This document shows, piece by piece, positions 1-11,840 of a stretch of DNA of 64,000 bases. The notes beneath the pieces are model-generated. The model had not been told where the DNA came from and made no database searches. It saw only the letters and a list, made by a program, of their open reading frames with translations. Position 1 is the stretch's first letter, and each line of letters starts with the position of its first letter. This stretch comes from Nannocystis punicea. Lineage in GTDB: Bacteria; Myxococcota_A; Polyangia; Nannocystales; Nannocystaceae. The position numbers and the translations under genes are program-made. The DNA lies in NCBI RefSeq assembly GCF_026965555.1, contig NZ_CP114040.1:10142001-10206000 (forward strand), in the 5' to 3' direction.

Positions 1-2823
<2,823 letters not shown>

Positions 2824-2827
2824 GGCT

Positions 2828-4039
2828 TTAGTTCTCCTTGTTGGCGGCCTTCGCGTCTTCGACCTTCGCGTCCGTCTTGGCGACGACCGCCTCGGCCTTC
2901 GCCTCTTCGACCTTCGCCTCGGCCGACTTGGCCTCGCCGCCCTCGGGTCGGCCTTGCATGTCGACGCGGACGATCTTCGCCCCGTCCTTGAGGCCCGTCT
3001 GACCGGCGACGATCACCGCCTCGCCGGCCCCGAGGCCCTTGAGGATCTCGACCTTCTCGGCGTCCTGCAGGCCGAGCTCGACGCGCACGCGGCGGGCCTT
3101 GTCGCCCTCGGGCACGAACACGTAGGTCTGCTCCTCGTCGTGGACGATCGCGCCCTTGGGCACCAGCGCGACGTCTTCGCGGTGGTCGACGGTGAGCGTC
3201 ACCTCGGCGTACATGCCGGGCAGAAAGCCCTGGGCGCCGGCCAGCTCTTGCGGCAGCGCGACCGTCATCTTGACGGTGCCGGTGCCGGCGTCGACCGTCG
3301 GTGAGATCCGCAGGACCTTGCCGGTGCCCTTGCGGCCCTTCGCCGCCTTGCCGACCACCAGCGCCTCCTGCCCGACCCTGACGCGGTCGAGCTCCTTCTC
3401 GGGCACGAACACGCGGGCGACCAGAGTGTTGAAGTCGGTCACCTGCAGCAGCTCGGCGCCGTTGGTGACGAAGCCGCCCTCGATGACCTTGCGCTGGGTG
3501 ATCGTGCCGGAGAAGGGCGCGGTGACCTTGGTGTTCTTCATCTCGCGGGCCCGGTCGCGCAGGTCGAGCTCGGCGATGTCGAGCTGGTTGCGGGCCTTCT
3601 GGTACTCCTCGTGGCCGAGCACGCGCTCGTTGTAGAGCTGCTCGATGCGCTGGAAGTCGGTCTGCGCCTTGGCCAGCGAGGTGTTGGCGCGCAGCAGCGA
3701 GTTGGCCTGGGCGTCGAAGCGGATCCTCGCCAGCACCTGACCTTCCTTGACCTTGTCGCCCTCCTCGACCGTGAGGTCGACGAGCCTGCCGACCGACTCG
3801 GAGTGGACGGTGACCTGGCGTTCGGCCTCGATCGTGCTCGCGGCCGAGATCGTCGCCGTGATCGCGCCGCGCTCGACGGCGCTGACGACGACGGGGCTGG
3901 GTTGCTCGACGACCTCCGCGTCCGCGGCCTTCTTCTCGACGCCGCCGGCGCTGGCCTGACAGCCGAGCGCGAGCGCGAGCGAGAGCAGCAGCGAACGACG
4001 CGAAGGACGGATCCTCGTGGGGGCGGGCGAACTCAGCAT
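2828..4039 (-). CDS. RND efflux periplasmic adaptor (HlyD/AcrA family) lipoprotein
   Basis: Membrane-fusion subunit linking the RND pump encoded just downstream to an outer-membrane channel. The 403-residue protein opens with a basic N-terminus and a hydrophobic stretch ending LALALGCQA, a lipobox with the acylated Cys near residue 28. Then come a barrel/lipoyl half (VTVHSESVGRLVDLTVEEGDKV), a helical hairpin with Gln/Asn/Leu-rich heptads, the second lipoyl half (VTAPFSGTITQRKVIEGGFV) and a beta-barrel with a VPKGAIVHD motif. The C-terminal 45 residues are Lys/Glu/Ala-rich and probably disordered. Four nucleotides separate its stop from the GTG of the permease. Family call is secure, substrate is not. 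Confidence 0.93.
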   Translation of the reverse strand: MLSSPAPTRIRPSRRSLLLSLALALGCQASAGGVEKKAADAEVVEQPSPVVVSAVERGAITATISAASTIEAERQVTVHSESVGRLVDLTVEEGDKVKEGQVLARIRFDAQANSLLRANTSLAKAQTDFQRIEQLYNERVLGHEEYQKARNQLDIAELDLRDRAREMKNTKVTAPFSGTITQRKVIEGGFVTNGAELLQVTDFNTLVARVFVPEKELDRVRVGQEALVVGKAAKGRKGTGKVLRISPTVDAGTGTVKMTVALPQELAGAQGFLPGMYAEVTLTVDHREDVALVPKGAIVHDEEQTYVFVPEGDKARRVRVELGLQDAEKVEILKGLGAGEAVIVAGQTGLKDGAKIVRVDMQGRPEGGEAKSAEAKVEEAKAEAVVAKTDAKVEDAKAANKEN

Positions 4040-4196
4040 GTCCGGGCCTTACGCCCCGCGGCATAGCACGAAAGCGGCGAGATCGCCGCGGACACCCGCG
4101 ACGCTCGCCGCGACGACGGAGCCGCGCGGCGGAGCCTTGCGACCTCCGCAGCGCGCGCCCAGTTTCGCGAACCTGCGAATTCTCGCGTAGGGGCCC

Positions 4197-5015
4197 TCAC
4201 GCCCCGACGGCGAGCGCCGCGAGGACGGCCTCGGCCATCTCGACGAAGCCCTCGCCCTCGCGGGCCTGGGTGATGAATTGCGGGGCCTCGGGCAGGTACT
4301 GCAATTGCCCGGCGATGTCCGCAGTCCCCACCGTGGCGCCGAAGCGGCCGCCGACGAACAGGCCCGCGTCGTTGGGCGCGTCGCCGATCGTCACGATCGC
4401 CCGCGGGTCGAGCCCCAGCTCCGCGGCCATCTGCAGCACCGCCGCGCCCTTGTCCGGCACCGACTCGGCGAGGTGCACATGCACGTTCGACCACACGAGG
4501 TGCACGCCCATCTCGGCGGCCAGGTCGCGCAGGCGCACCAGCTCGGGCTCGTCGCGACCGTCGCGTTCGTAGGCGATATCACCAAGTCGGCAGAAGTCGT
4601 CGCCGGTGAGCCGCAGACGGGCGTCGTGCTCGGCGTTGAGGCGCTCGCCGACCTGGCGCAACCGCGGCTTGTCGGTCGGTTTGCCCAGCCAGCGCGGCGC
4701 CCGGTCGGGGATCACCTCGAGCAAGCCGTTCTCGGCCAGTCCACGCGTGACTCCGGGCAAGTAACGACACAGTCCCGTGACTTCACCCGCCGGCCGGCCC
4801 GACACCGGCATGACCGCGACCCCGGCGGCGACCAGGCGGGTGATCGCCGCCAGCGCCGCTGGGTCCAGCTTTCCCGCCCGGGTCAACGTTCCGTCGACGT
4901 CGGTCGCAATCAGCGCAGGCCGCTGGGGCGTGCTCAGGCGCGAAATCGGCGTAATTTCCGGGGCTTTACCCGATGTGCGCTGGGGGGTGGGTCGGCTCGG
5001 CAGGTGTGTGTTCAT
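4197..5015 (-). CDS. HAD-superfamily IIB (Cof-like) phosphatase
   Basis: Cytosolic phosphohydrolase of about 272 residues. Motif I is ATDVDGTLT (nucleophile Asp plus acid Asp), motif II is the Ser of MPVSGRP, and motif IV is TIGDAPNDAGLF. A long cap between motifs II and III fits the IIB type (Cof, phosphoglycolate or sugar-phosphate phosphatases). The first about 35 residues are Pro/Ser/Thr-rich and not typical, so a later start is possible. The gene is divergent from the kinase gene, with about 70 nt between the two starts. Substrate cannot be told from the sequence. Confidence 0.85.
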   Translation of the reverse strand: MNTHLPSRPTPQRTSGKAPEITPISRLSTPQRPALIATDVDGTLTRAGKLDPAALAAITRLVAAGVAVMPVSGRPAGEVTGLCRYLPGVTRGLAENGLLEVIPDRAPRWLGKPTDKPRLRQVGERLNAEHDARLRLTGDDFCRLGDIAYERDGRDEPELVRLRDLAAEMGVHLVWSNVHVHLAESVPDKGAAVLQMAAELGLDPRAIVTIGDAPNDAGLFVGGRFGATVGTADIAGQLQYLPEAPQFITQAREGEGFVEMAEAVLAALAVGA

Positions 5016-5085
5016 GGGACCGGCGGCTCGTTCGCGGGCCCCCTTGCTGTCTCGCGGGGCCCTCGTGATAGTTTTCGGGCGGGCT

Positions 5086-6294
5086 ATGGCGCTTGTACTT
5101 CAACCCGGGGATGTCTACGCCGGAAACATCAAGATCCTGCGGGTCCTCGGCAGCGGCGCCTTTGCGAGCGTGTACAAGGTCGAGGTCCGCGGCTACGACA
5201 AGCCGCTCGCGCTGAAGCTCACGCGCGAGCCGGTGACCTCGGGCGACCAGGCCCAGCGGGCGCTCCGCGAGATCACGATCTTGCGCTCGCTGACCAACCC
5301 GCACGTCGTGCGCACCTTCGACTGCGGCCTGCGGCCTGACGGCCACGTGTACATGTTGATGGACTACCTCGAGGGCCAGACCCTCAACACGTGGCACAAG
5401 TTCGACCAGCCGCTGCACCCGGCGCAGGCGGTGACGATCGTGCACCAGGCCTGCCTGGGCCTGGCGGAGCCGCACGCGCAGGGGATCGTCCACCGCGACG
5501 TCAAGCCGGAGAACATCTTCGTCCAGGACAACGGGCAGATCAAAGTGCTCGACTTCGGCCTGGCGCGCTCGTGGGACGGCAAGAGCGTGATCGGCATGAA
5601 CGCGACCCAGATCCACATGGTCGTCGGCACGCCGCACTACTGCCAGCCCGAGCAGCTGAAGACCCGCGTGCTGTCGCCGGCGAGCGACGTGTACAGCCTG
5701 GCGACCATCCTGTACGAGCTGTTGTCGGCGCGATCGCCGTTCCACGGCGACCGGCCGCTCAACGCGGTGCGCGAGGAGTACCGCGAGAAGCCGGTCCGAT
5801 GGTTGCATGCGCACGCGAGCATGCCGGTGGTGCCGATCGACAAGCACGAGGGCTGCGAGGGCTTGCCGCGGATGTTGGTCAAGGGGCTCATGGCCTCGCT
5901 CGACAAGGAGCCGGAGCGGCGGCCGCACGACGCCGGGGTGCTGGCCAACATCCTCGGCGAGGTGCTGCACCGCGAGCTCGGCATCCCGGTGGCGGCGACC
6001 TTGCGCCTGCGCTGGCCGGAGGGCGGGGTCGAGGAGCGGATGTTCCTCCCCGGCAGCTACCGGATCGGCAGCGGCGAGCGCTGCGAGATCATGCTCCCCG
6101 ACCATCACTCGCAGCACATCCGGCGCGTCCACGCCGTCCTCGAGTGGAGCGGGATCCCCAACCATCCCTTTCTCCGGCCCATCATCGGCGACGGCTCCGT
6201 GCGCGTGAACGACACCCCCGTCCAGCGCCCGGTCGAGCTCGAAGAGAACGACAAGATCTGGGTCGGCCCCTACGAGATCTCGATCGTCACCTGA
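5086..6294 (+). CDS. Ser/Thr protein kinase with C-terminal FHA-like domain
   Basis: Hanks-type kinase of 402 residues, probably cytosolic since no membrane segment is seen. Kinase features are a Gly-rich loop GSGAFASVYK, ATP-anchoring Lys44 (LALKLT), HRD at 136-138 followed by KPEN, and DFG at 156-158. After the kinase domain (about 15-280) the last 100 residues hold a beta-rich segment with YRIGSGERCEI, HHSQHIRRVHAVLEW and a terminal VGPYEISIV, which fits an FHA fold (phosphothreonine binding, possibly autoregulatory). ATG 5086 is chosen because the kinase domain begins 15 residues later; the frame is open further upstream to 4777 but that part overlaps the divergent phosphatase gene. Confidence 0.9.
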   Translation: MALVLQPGDVYAGNIKILRVLGSGAFASVYKVEVRGYDKPLALKLTREPVTSGDQAQRALREITILRSLTNPHVVRTFDCGLRPDGHVYMLMDYLEGQTLNTWHKFDQPLHPAQAVTIVHQACLGLAEPHAQGIVHRDVKPENIFVQDNGQIKVLDFGLARSWDGKSVIGMNATQIHMVVGTPHYCQPEQLKTRVLSPASDVYSLATILYELLSARSPFHGDRPLNAVREEYREKPVRWLHAHASMPVVPIDKHEGCEGLPRMLVKGLMASLDKEPERRPHDAGVLANILGEVLHRELGIPVAATLRLRWPEGGVEERMFLPGSYRIGSGERCEIMLPDHHSQHIRRVHAVLEWSGIPNHPFLRPIIGDGSVRVNDTPVQRPVELEENDKIWVGPYEISIVT

Positions 6295-6525
6295 GGCGCG
6301 GCGCTCGCCGGCCATTTTGCGGGCCTTTCGCGAGCCCATTCGGGCGCCTGGAGACGCGCGATCTCCCGGCCGCCGTCGCCGCGCTCGCCGCTCCTGGACC
6401 GCGGCCGTCGCGCCCGCCTCAATTCTCGCTCCTGAGCCCGTTTCGGCCCCGAGACCAGCGAGTTTGATCACGTTTTACCCTTTGACACGGACCCTTCGTT
6501 TCCGCTATCTACCCGGCCTCCTCTT

Positions 6526-6599
6526 CGGGGTGTAGCGCAGCCTGGTAGCGCACCTGGTTCGGGACCAGGGAGTCGGAGGTTCAAATCCTCTCACCCCGA
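6526..6599 (+). tRNA. tRNA-Pro (anticodon CGG)
   Basis: The cloverleaf can be folded by eye: acceptor stem CGGGGTG (6526-6532) with CACCCCG (6592-6598), anticodon stem CCTGG/CCAGG around a TTCGGGA loop, anticodon CGG at 6560-6562, T loop GTTCAAATC, discriminator A at 6599. The 3' CCA is not encoded. CGG reads codon CCG, frequent in this GC-rich DNA. Confidence 0.95.
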
Positions 6600-6610
6600 C
6601 AACAAAAGTA

Positions 6611-6650
6611 AGAAGGCCCGCGGTCGCAAGACTCGGGCCTTCTTGCTTTG
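6611..6650 (+). terminator. Terminator after tRNA-Pro
   Basis: A perfect 10-bp stem AGAAGGCCCG (6611-6620) / CGGGCCTTCT (6634-6643) with a 13-nt loop, followed by a short T-rich run TTGCTTT, starting 11 nt after the tRNA. Confidence 0.75.
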
Positions 6651-6799
6651 GTCGCCTCGCCGCCCGGGCGTCGACCCTCGGCTCGAGCGCGACCTTCGCC
6701 GCTCGTCGGCTCGGGAGATCTCCGCGACCGCGAGGCCGACCCGCGCGCGGACATCTTCGGCGACTCGACGGCCCTCGGCGGCGTCGACGCGCAGGAATC

Positions 6800-6841
6800 G
6801 AGTGTCCCCTCGAACATGTCCCGAGGGACATTTGATTCCCT
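6800..6841. repeat. Three tandem 14-bp palindromic units between tRNA-Pro and the vWA gene
   Basis: Units at 6800, 6814 (ACATGTCCCGAGGG) and 6828. They lie about 80 nt upstream of the vWA lipoprotein start, so they would sit in its leader or promoter region. Confidence 0.75.
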
Positions 6842-6923
6842 GCGCGCGGGCGTCCGCGCGGGCGCGCCCGCGCGCCACGGCGTCCTGTAAGAGCCTCCGG
6901 GACCCCGGCGTTCGGGCGGCTGC

Positions 6924-8495
6924 ATGACCCGCCCGCGTCTGTTCTCCGTCGTCGCCCTGCTGCTCCTCACCCCGGCCTGCGCGAAGCGGGCGTCGTTCGC
7001 GGAACGGAGCTACTACGCGACCCCGGCCGCGGTCGCAGACGAGGCGCCGAACACCGAGAGCTACGCGCACATCGCCGAGAACGCGTTCAAGCGGGTGACG
7101 GACGACCCGCTCTCGACCTTCTCGATCGACGTCGACACGGCCTCGTACAGCAACGTGCGCCGCTTCCTCGAGGACGGCCAGCTGCCGCCGGCCGACGCCG
7201 TCCGCATCGAGGAGATGATCAACTACTTCACCTACGCCTACCCCGAGCCCGAGGGCGCGCAGCCGTTCTCGGTGCGGACCGAGGTCGCGGCCTGTCCGTG
7301 GAACGACAGGGCGCGGCTCGTGCAGATCGGGATCAAGGGCAAGTCGCTGGCGCCGGCCGAGATCCCGCCGCGCAACCTGGTGTTCCTGCTCGACGTGTCG
7401 GGCAGCATGGCGAGCGCCGACAAGCTGCCGCTGCTGCAGCGGTCGCTGACGATGCTGGTCGCCGACCTCCGCCCGGTCGACAGCGTCGGCATCGTCGTCT
7501 ACGCCGGGGCCGCGGGCGTCGTGCTCGAGCCGACCTCCGACCGCGACGCGATCGTCGCCGCGATCGACAAGCTCTACGCCGGCGGCTCGACCAACGGCGG
7601 CCAGGGCATCGAGGCCGCCTACGCGCTGGCTCAGCGGTCGTTCCGCAAGGGCGGCATCAACCGCGTGATCCTCGCGACCGACGGCGACTTCAACGTCGGC
7701 GTCAGCAGCGAGGGCGCTTTGCAACGGCTCATCGAGCAGAAGCGCGACAGCGGGATCTTCCTGTCCGTCCTCGGCTTCGGCACCGGCAACGTCAAGGACA
7801 GCACGATGGAGCTGCTGGCCGACAAGGGCAACGGCAACTACGCCTACATCGACAGCCTGCAGGAGGCGCGCAAGGTCCTGGTCGAGCAGGCCGGCGCCAC
7901 CCTGGTCACGATCGCCAAGGACGTGAAGATCCAGGTCGAGTTCAACCCGCTCAAGGTCGGCGCGTACCGCCTCGTCGGCTACGAGAACCGCGTGCTCGCC
8001 CACCAGGACTTCAACGACGACAGCAAGGACGCCGGCGAGATCGGCGCCGGCCACACGGTCACCGCGCTCTACGAGGTCCTGCCGCCCGGAGCCGAGGGTG
8101 CGGTGCCGGGCGTCGATCCGCTGCGCTACCAGCAGGAGAAGGCCGCGCCCGCCGCGAGCGCCGGCAGCGGCGAGCTCATGCACGTCAAGCTGCGCTTCAA
8201 GCAGCCCGAGGGCGGTGACAGCCAGCTGCTCACCATGCCGGTCGCCGATCCGGGCAGCGCCCTCGACGCCGCCTCCGCCGACCTCCGCTTCGCCGCCGCG
8301 GTCGCCATGTTCGGCATGAAGCTGCGCAACTCCGAGCACGCGCGGTCGGTCTCGTACCGGCAGATCCGCGGCCTCGCCGAGGGCGCCCTCGGCCCCGACC
8401 TCAAGGGCTGGCGCCGCGGCATGCTGGCCCTCGTCGGCCTCGCCGCTCGCCAGCAAGGCGAGCCCCTCGACGCGCCCGCCACCGTGGCCCGCTGA
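6924..8495 (+). CDS. von Willebrand factor A-domain lipoprotein (YfbK-like)
   Basis: Exported protein of 523 residues. The signal peptide ends LLLLTPACAKR, giving a lipobox Cys near residue 13-19. Then come a VWA_N-type segment (PLSTFSIDVDTASYSNVRRFL) and a vWA domain with a MIDAS motif DVSGSM (Asp157, Ser159, Ser161) plus ATDGDFNVG. The C-terminal part (VKIQVEFNPLKVGAYRLVGYENR) is the region usually annotated DUF3520. The length and order match the YfbK-type family, whose role is unknown; metal-dependent protein binding at the envelope is the usual assumption. It appears monocistronic, with the tRNA terminator upstream. Confidence 0.9.
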   Translation: MTRPRLFSVVALLLLTPACAKRASFAERSYYATPAAVADEAPNTESYAHIAENAFKRVTDDPLSTFSIDVDTASYSNVRRFLEDGQLPPADAVRIEEMINYFTYAYPEPEGAQPFSVRTEVAACPWNDRARLVQIGIKGKSLAPAEIPPRNLVFLLDVSGSMASADKLPLLQRSLTMLVADLRPVDSVGIVVYAGAAGVVLEPTSDRDAIVAAIDKLYAGGSTNGGQGIEAAYALAQRSFRKGGINRVILATDGDFNVGVSSEGALQRLIEQKRDSGIFLSVLGFGTGNVKDSTMELLADKGNGNYAYIDSLQEARKVLVEQAGATLVTIAKDVKIQVEFNPLKVGAYRLVGYENRVLAHQDFNDDSKDAGEIGAGHTVTALYEVLPPGAEGAVPGVDPLRYQQEKAAPAASAGSGELMHVKLRFKQPEGGDSQLLTMPVADPGSALDAASADLRFAAAVAMFGMKLRNSEHARSVSYRQIRGLAEGALGPDLKGWRRGMLALVGLAARQQGEPLDAPATVAR

Positions 8496-8693
8496 GCCTC
8501 GCGCAGCCGTGAGGCGCTCGCGCGAGGCCACGCGCACAGGACCTCGCCGTCCTCGCCGCGACGGCACGCCTCGGCTCCTTCACGACGGCCGCTCTGCTCG
8601 CGGCGCCTGCGGGCTCCGGCAGGCCGCGGCCCTCGCGCTCGGGCGCCCGCGATTTGCGGCCGTCCGCCGCCTCGGCCCGGGCATACTCGCCGC

Positions 8694-10967
8694 ATGCGCC
8701 GCTCCCCGCGCGCCCTCGGCCTCGCCGCGGGCCTCCTCGCCCTCGCCGCCTGCGCCACCGGACCGCGCGGCTACCCGACCGCCAAGCCGCCGACCACCGC
8801 CAAACCTGGCTCTCAGAACACGTCCCCCGGGACAGGTCCTTCACAACCTGTCCCGAACAACACCAACACCGGCCCCGACCCTGCCACCGCGGTCGCCGCC
8901 GGCGGCGCGCACACCTGCGCCGTGCTGCGCTCGGGCGCGGTCGACTGCTGGGGCCGGGGCGGTAGCGGCGAGCTCGGCGACGGCAACCTGCGCGACAGCC
9001 CGCGACCGGTGCGGGTGGTCGGCCTCGGCGACGTCGTCCAGCTGGCGCTCGGCGACCAGCACAGCTGCGCCCTCGTGCGCGGCGGCCAGGTCCAGTGCTG
9101 GGGCAGCAACGCGGCCGGCCAGCTCGGCGACGGCGCCGGTCGGCCCGGGGCCCAGAGCGCCCGGCCCACCACCGTCCGCGGCATCACCGACGCCGCCGCG
9201 ATCGCGGCCGGCCCGACGCACACCTGCGCCGTGCGCAAGACCGGCCAGGTCGCCTGCTGGGGCGACAACCGCCACGCCCAGATCGGCGACCTCAGCCGCC
9301 AGGTGTGGGTCTCGCCCGCGCTCGTCCCCGGGGTCACCGGCGCCGGCGAGGTCGTCGCCGGCGCGCGTCACAGCTGCGCGAGAGTACAGGGCGGAAAGGT
9401 CATGTGCTGGGGGACAGGTTCTCACGGACAGCTCGGCGACCGCGGCAGCGCCCGCGCGCCCGGTCCGGTCCCCGGGGTCGACGGCGTGCAGGCGCTGGCC
9501 GCCGGCCAGGGTCACACCTGCGCGCTCAAGGCGGGCGGCGGCGTGCTGTGCTGGGGCGCCGGCTTCGGCAAGAACCCGGTCGACATCGCCGGCGTCGCCG
9601 GGGCCGTGGCCCTGACCGCCGGCGAGGCCCACACCTGCGCCCGCACTGGCGACGGCGCCGCGCGCTGCTGGGGCGACAACGCCAACGGCCAGCTCGGCGA
9701 CGGCACCGCCGAGGATCGCAAGGCCGCCGCCGCGGTGGTCGGCCTCACCCAGGCGGTCAGCATCGCCGCCGGCGCCGACCACACCTGCGCTGCCCTGCGC
9801 AGCGGCGGCGTGGTCTGCTGGGGCAGCAACGGCGCCGGCGCGCTCGGCAACGGCGTCGCCGGCGAAGAGACCGAGGGCGTCGCGGTCAGCGTCCGCAACC
9901 TCACCGGCGTCAGCGAGATCGCCAGCGGCGACGACTTCAGCTGCGCCCTGTCCGGCGGCTCCATCCTGTGCTGGGGCGCCGGCAACATGGGCCAGCTCGG
10001 CGACGGCTCGCAGGCCGATCGCGGCGGCGCCGACGACGTCAGCGGCATCGACGACGCCGTCCAGATCGCCGCCGGTCGCAACCACGCCTGCGCCCGCCGC
10101 AAGACCGGCGCCGTCGCCTGTTGGGGCCAGAACGGCCGCGGCCAGCTCGGCGACGGCAGCAAGCAGGCCCGCACCCGCCCGGTCGCGGTCGCCGGCCTCA
10201 GCGACGCGGTCGAGCTCGGCGCCGGTCGCGACCACACCTGCGCCCAGCGCAAGTCCGGCCAGGTGGTGTGCTGGGGCCGCGGCGCCGAGGGCCAGGTCGC
10301 CGTCGGCAAGATCGAGGACGCCGACCGGCCCACGATCGTCAATGGATCTTTCGGACAGATCACTCAGTTCGCCCTCGGCGAGGTCCACAGCTGCGCCCTG
10401 CAGAGCAACCGGATCCCGCTGTGCTGGGGGCAGAACCGCTGGGGTCAGCTCGGCAACCTCGCCGGCGTCGGCACCCAGACCGGCCAGGCGGTGGTCCCGG
10501 TGATGAAGCTGCTGCCCGCCGAAGAGATCGCCGCCGGCGCCCTGCACACCTGCGCGCGCACCAGCAACAGCGAGGTCTGGTGCTGGGGCAACACCGACGA
10601 CGGCCAGCTCGGCGCCGGCCTCACGATCGCCTCGGTCGCGCGCGTGCGGGTCAAGGACATGCGCGGTACCACGACCATCGCCGGCGGCGAGGCCCACGCC
10701 TGCGCCGCGGTGGCTGGCGGGCAGATCTACTGCTGGGGTCGCGACAACGCCGGCCAGCTCGGCGACCGCGGCACCCAGCTCCAGCGCTTCCCCGTCCCCG
10801 GCCCGCGCATCGACGGCACGATCCGCCTCAGCGCCGGCTCCGAGCACACCTGCGCCCTGCGCCAGAACGGCCGCGTGCTGTGCTGGGGCAGCAACCAGCG
10901 CGGCCAGCTCGGCGGCGGCGCCGGCAGCCAGTCGAACACCCCGACCCCGGTGGTCGACCTCCCGTGA
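8694..10967 (+). CDS. RCC1-repeat (seven-bladed propeller) lipoprotein
   Basis: A 757-residue exported protein. Signal peptide with lipobox LALAACATG, a short Pro/Thr/Asn-rich spacer, then about fourteen repeats of roughly 50 residues with the signature HTCAL...GxVxCWGxNxxGQLGDG, the bacterial form of the RCC1 (alpha-tubulin suppressor) repeat. Two conserved Cys per repeat (TCA and CWG) suggest disulfides in an extracellular propeller. The spacer SQNTSPGTGPSQPVPNN is encoded by four 14-bp repeat units at 8804-8859. Function is probably surface binding; no enzyme motif is seen. Confidence 0.92.
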   Translation: MRRSPRALGLAAGLLALAACATGPRGYPTAKPPTTAKPGSQNTSPGTGPSQPVPNNTNTGPDPATAVAAGGAHTCAVLRSGAVDCWGRGGSGELGDGNLRDSPRPVRVVGLGDVVQLALGDQHSCALVRGGQVQCWGSNAAGQLGDGAGRPGAQSARPTTVRGITDAAAIAAGPTHTCAVRKTGQVACWGDNRHAQIGDLSRQVWVSPALVPGVTGAGEVVAGARHSCARVQGGKVMCWGTGSHGQLGDRGSARAPGPVPGVDGVQALAAGQGHTCALKAGGGVLCWGAGFGKNPVDIAGVAGAVALTAGEAHTCARTGDGAARCWGDNANGQLGDGTAEDRKAAAAVVGLTQAVSIAAGADHTCAALRSGGVVCWGSNGAGALGNGVAGEETEGVAVSVRNLTGVSEIASGDDFSCALSGGSILCWGAGNMGQLGDGSQADRGGADDVSGIDDAVQIAAGRNHACARRKTGAVACWGQNGRGQLGDGSKQARTRPVAVAGLSDAVELGAGRDHTCAQRKSGQVVCWGRGAEGQVAVGKIEDADRPTIVNGSFGQITQFALGEVHSCALQSNRIPLCWGQNRWGQLGNLAGVGTQTGQAVVPVMKLLPAEEIAAGALHTCARTSNSEVWCWGNTDDGQLGAGLTIASVARVRVKDMRGTTTIAGGEAHACAAVAGGQIYCWGRDNAGQLGDRGTQLQRFPVPGPRIDGTIRLSAGSEHTCALRQNGRVLCWGSNQRGQLGGGAGSQSNTPTPVVDLP
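8804..8859. repeat. Four tandem 14-bp palindromic units in the RCC1 lipoprotein spacer
   Basis: Units at 8804, 8818, 8832 and 8846, e.g. ACACGTCCCCCGGG and ACAGGTCCTTCACA. They encode the linker between lipobox and propeller. Confidence 0.75.
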
Positions 10968-11077
10968 CATGCTCCAACAGACATGTCCATTAGGACATGT
11001 CTGTTGGAGCTCTGCCCACCGCTCCGGCGGCCTCTCGATGTCTCATGGGATATGCCTTTCAGGGCATGTCTCAACGG
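10967..11077. repeat. Two 14-bp arrays with a perfect 18-bp hairpin, 3' of the RCC1 gene
   Basis: Array one has units at 10967, 10981 and 10995 and forms a perfect inverted repeat: GCTCCAACAGACATGTCC at 10971-10988 pairs with 10993-11010 around the 4-nt loop ATTA. Array two has units at 11036, 11050 and 11064. The first hairpin begins 3 nt after the RCC1 stop codon, so it could act as a transcription end; there is no T run. Confidence 0.8.
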
Positions 11078-11192
11078 TCCTACGGCGCTCGTTGACCCAA
11101 CGGGACCCGCGCGACATCAGCTCGGTGTGTTCGAGGTCGACCTTGCGCAGCAAGATGCGAGGGCGCCCCAAAAAAGTTACGAGCGCTGACGG

Positions 11193-11480
11193 CTAGCGGT
11201 CGAACCACGCGAGCCATTCGGTGATGAGGGCGAGCCGCTTCCGATCGAGCGTGTAGACCCGCGTACGACCGCGCTTCTCCTGCTGGAGCAGCCCCGCCTC
11301 CGCGAGCACGTGGAGGTGGCGCGTGGTGGTCGGCCACGCGTGCTCGAAGCGCTCGGCGATCTCGCCGGCGGTCGCCTCTCCGCCGCGAAAATGGAGCGTG
11401 AGCAGAATCTGCCGGCGCGCGGGGTGTGCGAGCGCCGACACGACTCGATCGAGAGCCTCGAGCTTCTCCTGCGCTTTCAG
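11193..11480 (-). CDS. ArsR-family winged-helix regulator
   Basis: About 95 residues, readable as a helix-turn-helix protein: LDRVVSALAHPARRQILLTLHFRGGEATAGEIAERF followed by a recognition helix (WPTTTRHLHVLAEAGLL) and a beta wing (QQEKRGRTRVYTLDRKRL). No metal-binding CxC motif is seen, so it is an ArsR-like sensor of the non-metal kind. The start is uncertain: a CTG at 11480 overlaps the TGA of the upstream small gene and would couple translation; no ATG or GTG exists near the expected N-terminus. It probably represses its own two-gene operon. Confidence 0.75.
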   Translation of the reverse strand: MKAQEKLEALDRVVSALAHPARRQILLTLHFRGGEATAGEIAERFEHAWPTTTRHLHVLAEAGLLQQEKRGRTRVYTLDRKRLALITEWLAWFDR

Positions 11481-11767
11481 ATGGGCTCTACCTCGCAGAT
11501 GATCAGCTCTTCGAGGACCGGTCCCATCGGCTCCCAGACCGCCATCACTTCGGGTGTCTGGTGCGCGACGTCGGACGATCTCCCGTCCTTCCACGCGAAT
11601 TGCTCGATGAACGACACGCGCTGCTTCCGGATGTCGAACGCCTTCCACACTCGGAACGGCTCCGGCCCGGCGAGGCCGACGCTGCGCAGCGCGGGCTCGT
11701 GCTTCTTCACGAGCGCGAGCAGCTCCTCCTCCTTGCCCACCTTCGGCACGTACGTGACGACGTTCAT
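11477..11767 (-). CDS. Small ABM-like (dimeric alpha/beta barrel) protein
   Basis: A 96-residue protein starting MNVVTYVPKVGKEEELLALVKKHEPAL; the pattern of a short beta strand, a helix with Glu/Leu/Lys, then FIEQFAWKDG and a final beta strand fits the antibiotic-biosynthesis-monooxygenase (ABM) fold, a family of ferredoxin-like barrels that includes degradative oxygenases and stress proteins. The start at 11767 is supported by GGAGG 8 nt upstream. Cotranscribed with the ArsR-type gene that follows directly. No catalytic residue can be assigned. Confidence 0.7.
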   Translation of the reverse strand: MNVVTYVPKVGKEEELLALVKKHEPALRSVGLAGPEPFRVWKAFDIRKQRVSFIEQFAWKDGRSSDVAHQTPEVMAVWEPMGPVLEELIICEVEPI

Positions 11768-11840
11768 GACGGGCGCCTCCGGGTCTTTGCGTCTGCGGTC
11801 GGGTTCGTGACTCATGAGCATTCTGCCTCCACGGCCCCCG

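Noticed and set aside
4040..4196. Small gene between the adaptor and the HAD phosphatase
   Set aside because: Frames are shadow-like continuations of the neighbours with no start, ribosome-binding site or protein-like composition.
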